DNA from: Dehalococcoidales bacterium
Lineage (GTDB): Bacteria; Chloroflexota; Dehalococcoidia; Dehalococcoidales; UBA5760
Reading direction: 5' to 3'
Assembly (NCBI GenBank): GCA_016931015.1
Contig: JAFGFP010000074.1
Span: 1-21,906, forward strand
Length of the DNA: 21,906 bases
Below, piece by piece: positions 1 through 5,453 of this stretch. The number at the start of each line of letters is the position of its first letter. Position 1 is the stretch's first letter. The notes under the pieces are model-generated. The model was not told the origin of the DNA, searched no databases, and saw only the letters and a program-made list of their open reading frames with translations. Made by a program: the position numbers and the translations under genes.

Positions 1-579
1 CTCTACCGCCAGCAGCGCCGTAAGAGCAGCATCCCGATAATAGCCCTGGTCGGCTATACCAACGGCGGTAAGAGCACCCTGTTAAACGCCCTGACCGAGG
101 CCGGCACCTTCGTCGAGGACAAGCCCTTTGCCACCCTGGACCCGACTACCCGGCGCGTCAGATTACCGGAGCAGGGGAGAGCGCTGGTTACCGATACCGT
201 CGGCTTTATCCGGAAGTTGCCTCCGACCATTATCTCCGCCTTTCGGGCAACCCTTGAGGAGCTGGCCGAAGCCAGTATCCTGCTGCACGTGATTGACCTG
301 GCTTCACATAATGCCGCCGAGCAGTGTCAGACGGTGGAGGATATCCTTAACGAGCTGGCGGTGGCCGCTAAACCGCGGCTTACCGTCCTTAACAAGATAG
401 ACCTCTTGCTCGACCATGACCGGGACTGGGATGAAGCGGCGGCACTGAAATACTTTGCCGGGTGGGACCCGCCGGTTGGTGAGGATACCGTTTTTATCTC
501 GGCGGCGAAAAAATGGGGACTGGCCGGGCTCCTCGAGCGCATCGGCCAGGTCCTCAGTCAGCAAAATAACCCAGCTTAG
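1..579 (+). CDS. hflX: GTPase HflX, C-terminal part (5' end outside window)
   Basis: Frame 1 is open from the first base to the TAG at 577-579, giving 192 visible residues. The fragment starts just before the GTPase domain. It shows the P-loop GYTNGGKST at fragment residues 18-26, DTVGFI (G3) at 65-70 and NKID (G4) at about 131-134. GYTNxGKST and DTVGFI together are the hallmark of HflX, a ribosome-associated GTPase that splits stalled or stressed 70S ribosomes. The P-loop has Gly where most HflX proteins have Ala (NAGKS), a mild variation. The N-terminal HflX domain lies upstream of the window. The gene converges on the decarboxylase-family gene at 677-1033. Family assignment is firm; the start cannot be seen. 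Confidence 0.95.
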   Translation, partial: LYRQQRRKSSIPIIALVGYTNGGKSTLLNALTEAGTFVEDKPFATLDPTTRRVRLPEQGRALVTDTVGFIRKLPPTIISAFRATLEELAEASILLHVIDLASHNAAEQCQTVEDILNELAVAAKPRLTVLNKIDLLLDHDRDWDEAAALKYFAGWDPPVGEDTVFISAAKKWGLAGLLERIGQVLSQQNNPA

Positions 580-605
580 AGGGCCCCCGCTAAAATGAGG
601 CCCTC
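579..605 (+). terminator. Possible hairpin after hflX (weak)
   Basis: GAGGGCC (579-585) and GGCCCTC (599-605) form a perfect 7-bp stem with a 13-base loop, starting at the last base of the hflX stop codon. No U-run follows on either strand, so this is not a textbook intrinsic terminator. Its place between convergent genes makes a weak bidirectional terminator plausible. Confidence 0.35.
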
Positions 606-676
606 AAATCAAAATCTAGGCGTCTAAAAGTTCTTTTTTGTAGTTTCCTATTCAGGGACGTAGTTTGGTGGCTTTT

Positions 677-1033
677 TTACTGGCCAAACTCCGGGGCGAA
701 AGCGTTGATGGCATCAATGAATAGTGTGGCCGTGTAGGTGACCACCGGGCCGCCCCCCATGAAGTTGGCGACGCACGCCGTCTCGATAAGCTCCTGACGG
801 GTGGCCCCGGCTTTAAAGGATTCGTAAACATGGTGGACGATGCAATAGTCACAGCGAGCCGCCAGACCAACGGCGGAGGCGATTAACTCCTTTGTCTTTA
901 CGTCTAACGCCCCGGGCTTCATGGCGGCCTTAGTTAATTCGGCAAATGCCGGCATGCAATCGGGGTGGGCTGCCCGCCAGCTCCTGGTTCCCTGTTGTAA
1001 ATCTTTCAGTATTGCTTTAGCGTCCTTAGGCAT
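677..1033 (-). CDS. Carboxymuconolactone decarboxylase / AhpD-like protein
   Basis: This is a 118-residue all-helical protein of the CMD/AhpD superfamily. It carries the AhpD-type redox motif E-x11-C-x2-C-x3-H: Glu49, Cys61, Cys64 and His68 (segment CDYCIVHH). Family members with this motif act as thiol peroxidase or disulfide reductase partners in the cytoplasm; the physiological partner here is unknown. The length is typical of single-domain members. The ATG at 1033 has a strong ribosome site (AGGAGG, + strand 1042-1047) nine bases upstream, and a near-consensus promoter precedes it. The gene is monocistronic and convergent with hflX. A gamma-carboxymuconolactone decarboxylase role is unlikely because no aromatic-degradation genes are near. 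Confidence 0.9.
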   Translation of the reverse strand: MPKDAKAILKDLQQGTRSWRAAHPDCMPAFAELTKAAMKPGALDVKTKELIASAVGLAARCDYCIVHHVYESFKAGATRQELIETACVANFMGGGPVVTYTATLFIDAINAFAPEFGQ

Positions 1034-1070
1034 TTAACTTACCTCCTAATATTTCTATTTGATAACTAAA

Positions 1071-1100
1071 ATTGTACTCAGGTCGGGAAGGTATTGTCAA
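1071..1100 (-). promoter_or_regulatory. Sigma-70-type promoter of the AhpD-like gene
   Basis: On the minus strand, TTGACA (1095-1100) is followed after 18 bases by TACAAT (1071-1076). The -35 matches consensus fully and the -10 matches 5 of 6. The leader to the ATG at 1033 would be about 30 bases and contains the AGGAGG ribosome site. Confidence 0.75.
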
Positions 1101-1121
1101 TGTGAGGGAAGCCGAGGCGTT

Positions 1122-1226
1122 TTATGTCTAGCTGGTCTAAGTGCATATTTACCTGCGTATTTCTACGTCGCACAATCTACATTATGTAAAAACAGGTACC
1201 AAAACAAGCCCGCCCACTAGACATAA
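1122..1226. repeat. 105-bp element bounded by a 10-bp inverted repeat (MITE-like?)
   Basis: TTATGTCTAG (1122-1131) and its exact complement CTAGACATAA (1217-1226) bound an AT-rich interior. The interior holds a second inverted repeat, TACCTG (1150-1155) and CAGGTA (1193-1198), nested inside the first. Similarity continues imperfectly inward (next bases CTGG against TGGG). Size and architecture fit a small non-autonomous mobile remnant or a long hairpin. No target-site duplication is evident and no second copy is seen in the window. Confidence 0.35.
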
Positions 1227-1353
1227 CGATACTAAATAAAAACCATAAATAAAGAAAGGGAAATGGAGAGGCGGCTTTCCCCTGTTACCGTCTTATTTCA
1301 TTTTTTGTTGTTTTACTTGTCGAGTAAGGTTTGCGGAGTTTTGCGGGCTGGTT

Positions 1354-1508
1354 TACGGTACGGCCTTTTGAGTGGTTTCCCCCTACCCGGTGGTAGGATT
1401 CGGGCTACAACTCATTGGTTATGGGCAGAACCAGTACGATAAGGTTACCTTATGCAGCGATGGTATTAATACTAATAAGCGATTGTGGAACCACCCGGGC
1501 TCACCGTA
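1354..1508 (+). ncRNA. Candidate structured leader RNA upstream of pilin gene
   Basis: A three-part basal helix can form: TACGGT/ACCGTA (1354-1359 with 1503-1508), GGCC/GGCT with one G-U pair (1362-1365 with 1498-1501), and GTGGTTtCC/GGAACCAC with one bulged T (1372-1380 with 1487-1494). Inside it four hairpins fit end to end. They are CCTACC-CGGT-GGTAGG (1382-1397), a 7-bp stem with one G-U pair (1414-1435), ATAAG/CTTAT (1439-1453), and TGGTA-TTAA-TACTA with one G-U pair (1461-1474). About 60 bases then lead to the pilin start. The layout is riboswitch-like, but I recognise no known class (not c-di-GMP-I, TPP, SAM or cobalamin by motif). The pairing is seen directly; function is inference. 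Confidence 0.45.
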
Positions 1509-1568
1509 TGCTATTTAAGGAGGTACTAAAGTACGTGGGGTACTAGGAAAGGGAGGATACCAGAAAGG

Positions 1569-2051
1569 GTGAGTAGTTTTATGAAGAGACTCGGTTACGG
1601 TATAAAGAGGCTTCACCAGCGGCAGAGGGGCTTTACCCTTGTCGAGTTGTTAGTGGTGGTGGCCATAGCGGGCACCCTGGCGGCGATTGCCGTTCCCAGC
1701 GTTGCCAGTTTCATGGACGAAGGAGATACCGAGGCTAAAGAAACAGAGCTTGATAATGTCCAGACCGCAGTGCTCTCGCTAATGGCGTCGGCCGGGCAGG
1801 AGCAATTGAGTGACAGCTATACTGCGGTCGATACCGAGACGGAGGTTCAGGGAATCACGGCGGGTAGCGAGAGTTTAAGCGATTACTTTATCGGGTCGCC
1901 GTATCCTCTATTACAGCCCTATGACATCAGCCAGAACGGAGTGGTATCCGTGAGCTCGGGTGATGGTGATGAGGGTGATGGTGGCTCTACCCCGCAGCTT
2001 CCAGACTTCCCCCCCAAGAAAAATCCGAAATTTCCATTCTGGTGGTGGTAG
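1569..2051 (+). CDS. Type IV pilin-like / pseudopilin protein
   Basis: This is a 160-residue prepilin. After a basic leader of 21 residues comes the prepilin peptidase and methylation site, cleaved between Gly21 and Phe22 (RG^FTLVELLVVVAIAG). The conserved Glu5 of the mature protein is present (Glu26), followed by one hydrophobic helix to about residue 47. The remainder would be the secreted or cell-surface head. It has no cysteine, so no disulfide-bonded D-region. It ends in an acidic Gly/Asp/Glu stretch, then a Pro/Lys-rich segment finishing in Phe-Trp-Trp-Trp. GTG 1569 is chosen because GGGAGG (1551-1556) lies 12 bases upstream; ATG 1581 is possible and would shorten the leader by four residues. 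No assembly genes (PilB, PilC, PilD) are adjacent, so it looks like an orphan pilin. Confidence 0.88.
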   Translation: MSSFMKRLGYGIKRLHQRQRGFTLVELLVVVAIAGTLAAIAVPSVASFMDEGDTEAKETELDNVQTAVLSLMASAGQEQLSDSYTAVDTETEVQGITAGSESLSDYFIGSPYPLLQPYDISQNGVVSVSSGDGDEGDGGSTPQLPDFPPKKNPKFPFWWW

Positions 2052-2075
2052 ATAAATCTAGACCCGGTGTAGTTA

Positions 2076-2112
2076 CCTTCCATACTTTAAAGAGCAGCAG
2101 ACTAGGGGAAGG
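2076..2112. terminator. Weak inverted repeat between pilin gene and tRNA
   Basis: CCTTCC (2076-2081) and GGAAGG (2107-2112) are complementary across 25 bases. They lie between the convergent pilin gene and tRNA. There is no T-run, so a terminator role is only suggested by position. Confidence 0.2.
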
Positions 2113-2114
2113 AT

Positions 2115-2189
2115 TGGTGGGCTCGGTAGGATTCGAACCTACGACCAATCGGTTATGAGCCGACCGCTCTGCCGCTGAGCTACGAGCCC
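2115..2189 (-). tRNA. tRNA with CAU anticodon (elongator Met, or Ile2)
   Basis: A complete 75-base cloverleaf is present. The acceptor is GGGCTCG/CGAGCCC, with discriminator A and a genome-encoded CCA. The D arm is GCTC/GAGC. The anticodon stem is GTCGG/CCGAT with loop CTCATAA, giving anticodon CAU. The variable loop has 5 bases and the T arm is GTAGG-TTCGAAT-CCTAC. It is not the initiator: the 1-72 pair is G-C, and the anticodon stem lacks the three consecutive G-C pairs of initiators (it has C29-G41). CAU could read AUG (elongator Met) or, after lysidine modification, AUA (Ile2). Sequence alone does not settle this. Confidence 0.96.
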
Positions 2190-2213
2190 TCGCTATCGCC
2201 CCTTTAGTTCTAG

Positions 2214-2242
2214 ATTATAGGGTCTCCGGAGTCTGGGGTCAA
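2214..2242 (-). promoter_or_regulatory. Strong promoter of the CAU tRNA
   Basis: Minus strand: TTGACC (2237-2242), 17 bases, then TATAAT (2214-2219). The tRNA 5' end at 2189 would lie about 18 bases after the start site. The -35 hexamer includes the TGA stop codon of the upstream citrate synthase gene (2239-2241). Confidence 0.8.
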
Positions 2243-3498
2243 TCCTGGTAGTCCAGGGGCCTCATGGTAAGCAGCTTTTTAGCGATTTCCGGATACTTGG
2301 CAATGAATATCAGCTCAGCCTCAACCAGCCGCTTGTGCGACTCAACATTAGCGTAGCGCACCAGTTCCAGAATCCGGTAAGCCTCCTCGGTACTGGCGAA
2401 GGTCAGGGCTGTCTCACCCGGTAGCTGGCCCATGACATGCCGGAAGCCGGAGATGCCGCTGTACTGTCCGGTGCATATCTCCCGGCCGGTATCGACATAC
2501 TCGGGCTCTCCCCGGCCCAGTTCTTCATAGTTATAAAGCTCGTAGTTTTCCGGGTCTTTTAAGACGCCGTCGGCGTGGATGCCCGAGGCATGGGCAAAGG
2601 CATTGGGGCCGACCCCGGGCTGATTTATCGGGATGGGAACATCGAAGGCATAGCTCGTGAAATTGGCTATCTGCCAGGATTTGGCTAAATCAATCGGCTG
2701 GCCGAGCTGGTATCTCTCGGCGAAGTCCTTGGACTTGGTAACAGCTAACACCACCGCCACCAGGTCGGCGTTACCGCACCTTTCCCCGATGCCGTTAATG
2801 GTGGTGTTGATATAGGCGTCCTGTCCCCCATCGATCACCCCTTTGGCGCCGGCCAGGGAGTTGGCCACCGCCATGCCCAGGTCGCCGTGGCAGTGAAGCT
2901 CGATGGGTAGCCCCACCACTTCTGCCAGCTTCTTTGCGGTGTCGTATATGGTGAACGGGTTGTCGTAGCCCAGGGTATCGCAGTAGCGGAACCGGTCGGC
3001 GCCGTGCTCCTTGGCCGCCAGAGCGAACTCAATCAGGAAGTCGAGGTCAGTGCGCGAGGCATCTTCGGCATTGATGCCGATGCTCTCGGCACCGTGGGCC
3101 TTAGCTGCCTCCGTTGCCTCGACCATCAGCTGCTTTACATCGTCCTGGGTCTTTTTGCCTTTAAACTTACCTTCTATCATCTGGTGCGAGGTGGAGATAG
3201 ACAGGTTGAGGTGTTTGATATTCGGGACAAGGCGAAAAGCCGTCTCCACGTCATCAGCAATCGCCCTCAGCCAGCCCGCGAGGCGAATCGGCTGCAGGAC
3301 GCCCATTTCAGCCAGCTCCAGGTTAGCCTGGAGATAGAGAGACTCGTGGCGCGTGGTGGGAAACCCGAATTCCGACTGAAAGATGCCCATCTCGTTCAGG
3401 TACATATTGACCAGGGTCTTCTCCAGCTTGGAAAGGCCGAGCTTGGCCGTTTGAACGCCGTCCCGGTTGGTTACGTCTATAATGTAAATCTTGTTCAT
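2239..3498 (-). CDS. Citrate (Re)-synthase, homocitrate synthase-like DRE-TIM enzyme
   Basis: A 419-residue DRE-TIM metallolyase that likely condenses acetyl-CoA with oxaloacetate to citrate. The N-terminus IIDVTNRDGVQT carries the active-site Asp8, Arg12 and Asp13 in the variant typical of Re-citrate synthases; homocitrate and isopropylmalate synthases usually read DTTLRDGEQ. The metal-binding HxH is His202/His204 (LHCHGDLG) and the conserved Asn is near 243 (GERCGN). There is no LeuA-type regulatory domain. Re-citrate synthase of this family is experimentally known from Clostridium kluyveri and Dehalococcoides. I start at the ATG at 3498, preceded by GGGGGAAG, rather than the in-frame ATG at 3522, which has no ribosome site. 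It sits downstream of isocitrate dehydrogenase and aconitase genes, which supports citrate over homocitrate chemistry. Homocitrate synthase remains the alternative. Confidence 0.85.
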   Translation of the reverse strand: MNKIYIIDVTNRDGVQTAKLGLSKLEKTLVNMYLNEMGIFQSEFGFPTTRHESLYLQANLELAEMGVLQPIRLAGWLRAIADDVETAFRLVPNIKHLNLSISTSHQMIEGKFKGKKTQDDVKQLMVEATEAAKAHGAESIGINAEDASRTDLDFLIEFALAAKEHGADRFRYCDTLGYDNPFTIYDTAKKLAEVVGLPIELHCHGDLGMAVANSLAGAKGVIDGGQDAYINTTINGIGERCGNADLVAVVLAVTKSKDFAERYQLGQPIDLAKSWQIANFTSYAFDVPIPINQPGVGPNAFAHASGIHADGVLKDPENYELYNYEELGRGEPEYVDTGREICTGQYSGISGFRHVMGQLPGETALTFASTEEAYRILELVRYANVESHKRLVEAELIFIAKYPEIAKKLLTMRPLDYQD

Positions 3499-3557
3499 AA
3501 ACTTCCCCCGTTGCTTTATCATCTAAAGCCCGAATAATGGACAGGCGGGATAGCTTC

Positions 3558-3566
3558 ATTATAACA
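3558..3566 (-). promoter_or_regulatory. Extended -10 promoter before citrate synthase gene
   Basis: Minus strand reads TGTTATAAT, a consensus -10 with an extended TGn element, about 60 bases before the ATG at 3498. A TTGAGG lies only 13 bases upstream (3577-3582), too close for a normal -35, so the extended -10 would do the work. It suggests an internal promoter within the TCA cluster. Confidence 0.5.
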
Positions 3567-3629
3567 CAAAGGCTAGCCTCAAGTAGAAAAATTATCCTTG
3601 ACGGTGTTGGGTTCGGGCTGACAAGCCTT

Positions 3630-4709
3630 TTAACTACCGAGCCTGGCGATTACGGCATCGGCTACCTGTGAGGTGCCGGCCGCCTCCCCGGGTGCCTCTG
3701 GCTTGAGGTCGTAGGTGACGTGCTTGCCTTCGGCGATGACCCCGGCTATAGCCGTTTCTAATCTGTCGGCGCTCTCCTTCTCACCGAGGTGGCGGAGCAT
3801 CATCACGCCGGAGAGCATCAGGGACATGGGGTTAACCTTGTTCAGTCCGGTGTACTTGGGGGCGCTGCCGTGTGTCGCCTCGAATATAGCCAGCTCGTCG
3901 CTCAGATTGGCGCTCGGGGCCAGGCCCAGGCCCCCGACCAGCCCGGCGCACAGGTCGGAAAGGATGTCGCCGTAGAGATTGGGGGCGACCAGTACGTCGT
4001 AGAGTTCCGGCTTCTGCACCAGCTGCATGCACATGTTGTCTACGATTCTATCCTCGAACTCGATGTCGGGGTAGTCTTTGGCGACCTCACGGGCTACCGA
4101 TAAGAACAGCCCGTCGGAGAACTTCAAGATGTTGGCTTTATGTACTGCGGTCACCTTGCGACGCTGGTTGGCGCGGGCGTATTTAAAGGCGAATTTGACG
4201 ATCCGGCGGCTGCCGCTTTCGGAGATTACCTTGAGGCTGAACCCGGAGTCCTTCCCCAGCCTGTCACCGCTGGTTTCGGCGACGAAGTCTATCAATCTTG
4301 CCGCCTCGGTGGTGCCCTTCTTAAACTCGATACCGCTGTAGAGGCCTTCGATATTCTCCCGGACCACCACCAGGTCAACCTCCTTACGCACCACGGGGGC
4401 GCCGGGGTAGGTCTTGGCCGGGCGCAGGCAAGCATAGAGCCCCAGGCTTTTACGCAGGCCGACATTGACGCTTCTGAAGCCCGAGCCGACCGGGGTGGTA
4501 ACCGGGCCTTTAAGAGCAACCTTGTTCTTGCGGATGGACTGGAGCACCGGTTCGGGGAGAACGCTGCCGAACTTATCCTGGGCCGCCTCACCCACCAGGG
4601 CGAGCTCCCAGTGAAAGGCGACCCCGGTAGCTTCCAGAACCCGCCGTGTCGCCTCGGTAATCTCAGGGCCGATACCGTCGCCGGGGATAAGTGTTATCTG
4701 GTGCGTCAT
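3630..4709 (-). CDS. Isocitrate dehydrogenase, probably NAD-dependent, short form
   Basis: 359 residues, the size of the short homo-oligomeric isocitrate/isopropylmalate dehydrogenase group. LIPGDGIGPE at residues 7-16 opens the fold. The isocitrate-binding segment GSGFRSVNVGLRKS (75-88) has the Ser, Asn and Arg pattern expected for isocitrate; isopropylmalate dehydrogenases have a different, leucine-rich stretch there. ENIEGLYSG, HKANILKFSDGLF, NLYGDILSD (metal-binding aspartates) and EATHGSAPKYTG follow in order. The enzyme oxidatively decarboxylates isocitrate to 2-oxoglutarate in the cytoplasm. The short eukaryote-like form suggests NAD rather than NADP, but the cofactor is not proven by sequence. 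AAAGG lies upstream of the ATG at 4709. The gene is 37 bases downstream of the aconitase small subunit gene, in one operon. Homoisocitrate dehydrogenase is the main alternative. Confidence 0.88.
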   Translation of the reverse strand: MTHQITLIPGDGIGPEITEATRRVLEATGVAFHWELALVGEAAQDKFGSVLPEPVLQSIRKNKVALKGPVTTPVGSGFRSVNVGLRKSLGLYACLRPAKTYPGAPVVRKEVDLVVVRENIEGLYSGIEFKKGTTEAARLIDFVAETSGDRLGKDSGFSLKVISESGSRRIVKFAFKYARANQRRKVTAVHKANILKFSDGLFLSVAREVAKDYPDIEFEDRIVDNMCMQLVQKPELYDVLVAPNLYGDILSDLCAGLVGGLGLAPSANLSDELAIFEATHGSAPKYTGLNKVNPMSLMLSGVMMLRHLGEKESADRLETAIAGVIAEGKHVTYDLKPEAPGEAAGTSQVADAVIARLGS

Positions 4710-4746
4710 TGGTTACCTTTCTGGTCAGCTTTTTTCGGCAGCGAGC

Positions 4747-5241
4747 CTATAGTTTTAAGTCACCGTGTTTCTCGAGGTAGGCAAGGAGCCCGCCGTCGTC
4801 GAGGATGCGGAGCATTATCTCCGGGATTTTACCGAAGCCGAGTTTTACCCCGTTGGTTATGTCAAGTATACTGCCCGCCTCGAGGTCAATCTCTAGTTCG
4901 TCGCCGTCGTTAATCTTATCGGTGTCGCATATCAGTACCGGCAGCCCCAGGTTTATGGCGTTCCGGAAGAAGATGCGGGCTACCGATTTAGCCAGTATCG
5001 CCTTTACCCCGGCCATCTTGATAACCAGGGGGGCGTGCTCCCGGCTGGAGCCGAGCCCGAAGTTAGCCCCGGCCACGATGAAGTCACCCGGCTTTACCCG
5101 GCTGACAAAGCTGGGGTCGGCATCCTCCATAGCGTGCTTGGCCAGCTCGGGAAGGTTGCTCCGCAGGTGAGCGAACCGCCCCGGTATTATCTGGTCGGTC
5201 GAGATACCGTCACCGAACTTGAAGGCCCGTCCCTTAAACAT
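4747..5241 (-). CDS. Aconitase small subunit (LeuD/HacB-type swivel domain)
   Basis: 164 residues from the ATG at 5241, the normal length of a stand-alone swivel subunit. GDGISTDQIIPGR (10-22) and GLGSSREHA (62-70) are the family motifs; Ser65/Ser66 and Arg67 bind substrate carboxylates. The specificity loop reads HLRS with Arg27. In this family an Arg here (archaeal homoaconitase reads YLRT) goes with tricarboxylate substrates, while isopropylmalate isomerases have a non-charged residue, so aconitate is favoured over isopropylmalate. The frame stays open upstream to 5352, but that stretch is tandem-repeat DNA. The ATG at 5241 follows GGAG with 10-base spacing and aligns with the family N-terminus. 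It pairs with the large subunit encoded upstream. Confidence 0.88.
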   Translation of the reverse strand: MFKGRAFKFGDGISTDQIIPGRFAHLRSNLPELAKHAMEDADPSFVSRVKPGDFIVAGANFGLGSSREHAPLVIKMAGVKAILAKSVARIFFRNAINLGLPVLICDTDKINDGDELEIDLEAGSILDITNGVKLGFGKIPEIMLRILDDGGLLAYLEKHGDLKL

Positions 5242-5453
5242 TTTATAAAGACTCCGTGACCTGTTATTTCCTTCGAAGCGCTTATAAAGACTCCGTGACC
5301 TGTTATTTCCTTCGAAGCGCTTATAAAAACTCCGTAACCTGTTTATTCCCATCTGGAGCTTATGAAGACTCCGTAACTGGTAAGATTCTTAATCGGTTAG
5401 TCCCTTTGGAGTGCTTATAAAAACTCCGTAATCTATTATCCCCACCGAATACT
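5242..5453 (-). repeat. 39-bp tandem repeat array between the two aconitase genes
   Basis: Five copies of a unit containing ACGGAGT-CTTTATAAG-CGCTTCGAAGG occur. The anchor ACTCCGT (+ strand) lies at 5251, 5290, 5329, 5368 and 5423, a spacing of 39, 39, 39 and 55 bases. Two central units (from 5251 and 5290) are nearly identical; outer ones are diverged, and the 55-base interval carries a 16-base insertion. The array fills the whole gap from the large-subunit stop codon to the small-subunit start codon. The last unit supplies the small-subunit ribosome site (GGAG) and start. A unit is 13 codons, so the four copies nearest the small subunit keep one open frame (about RFEGNNRSRSLYK per unit). 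Confidence 0.9.

Larger units (their letters stand above)
1048..1568. other. Gene-free 520-base region with AT-rich and structured segments
   Basis: No credible coding frame was found on either strand. The region holds, in order: the decarboxylase-gene promoter (1071-1100), a 10-bp inverted repeat spanning 1122-1226, an AT-rich stretch, a stem GGGAAA/TTTCCC (1258-1263/1276-1281), a hairpin TTACT/AGTAA (1313-1327), a large foldable segment (1354-1508), and two Shine-Dalgarno-like sites (1517-1523 and 1551-1556) before the pilin start. I could not identify a convincing pilin promoter. Confidence 0.6.

Noticed and set aside
1124..1189. 21-codon ORF (+) with GAGG six bases upstream of ATG
   Set aside because: It lies within the inverted-repeat element, is very short, has no recognisable signature and no coding bias; chance is the simplest explanation.
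2115..2189. Initiator tRNA-fMet
   Set aside because: The acceptor 1-72 is a normal G-C pair and the anticodon stem lacks the three stacked G-C pairs of initiators.
4140..4913. 257-codon open frame on the plus strand
   Set aside because: It is antisense to isocitrate dehydrogenase and the aconitase small subunit, both with intact family motifs; no independent support.
5242..5352. In-frame N-terminal extension of the aconitase small subunit by 37 codons
   Set aside because: The codons are tandem repeats; the family N-terminus and a ribosome site agree with the ATG at 5241. It is kept only as a testable possibility in the repeat finding.
5242..5453. CRISPR array
   Set aside because: The repeats are directly contiguous with no unique spacers, no cas genes are near, and units diverge toward the edges.
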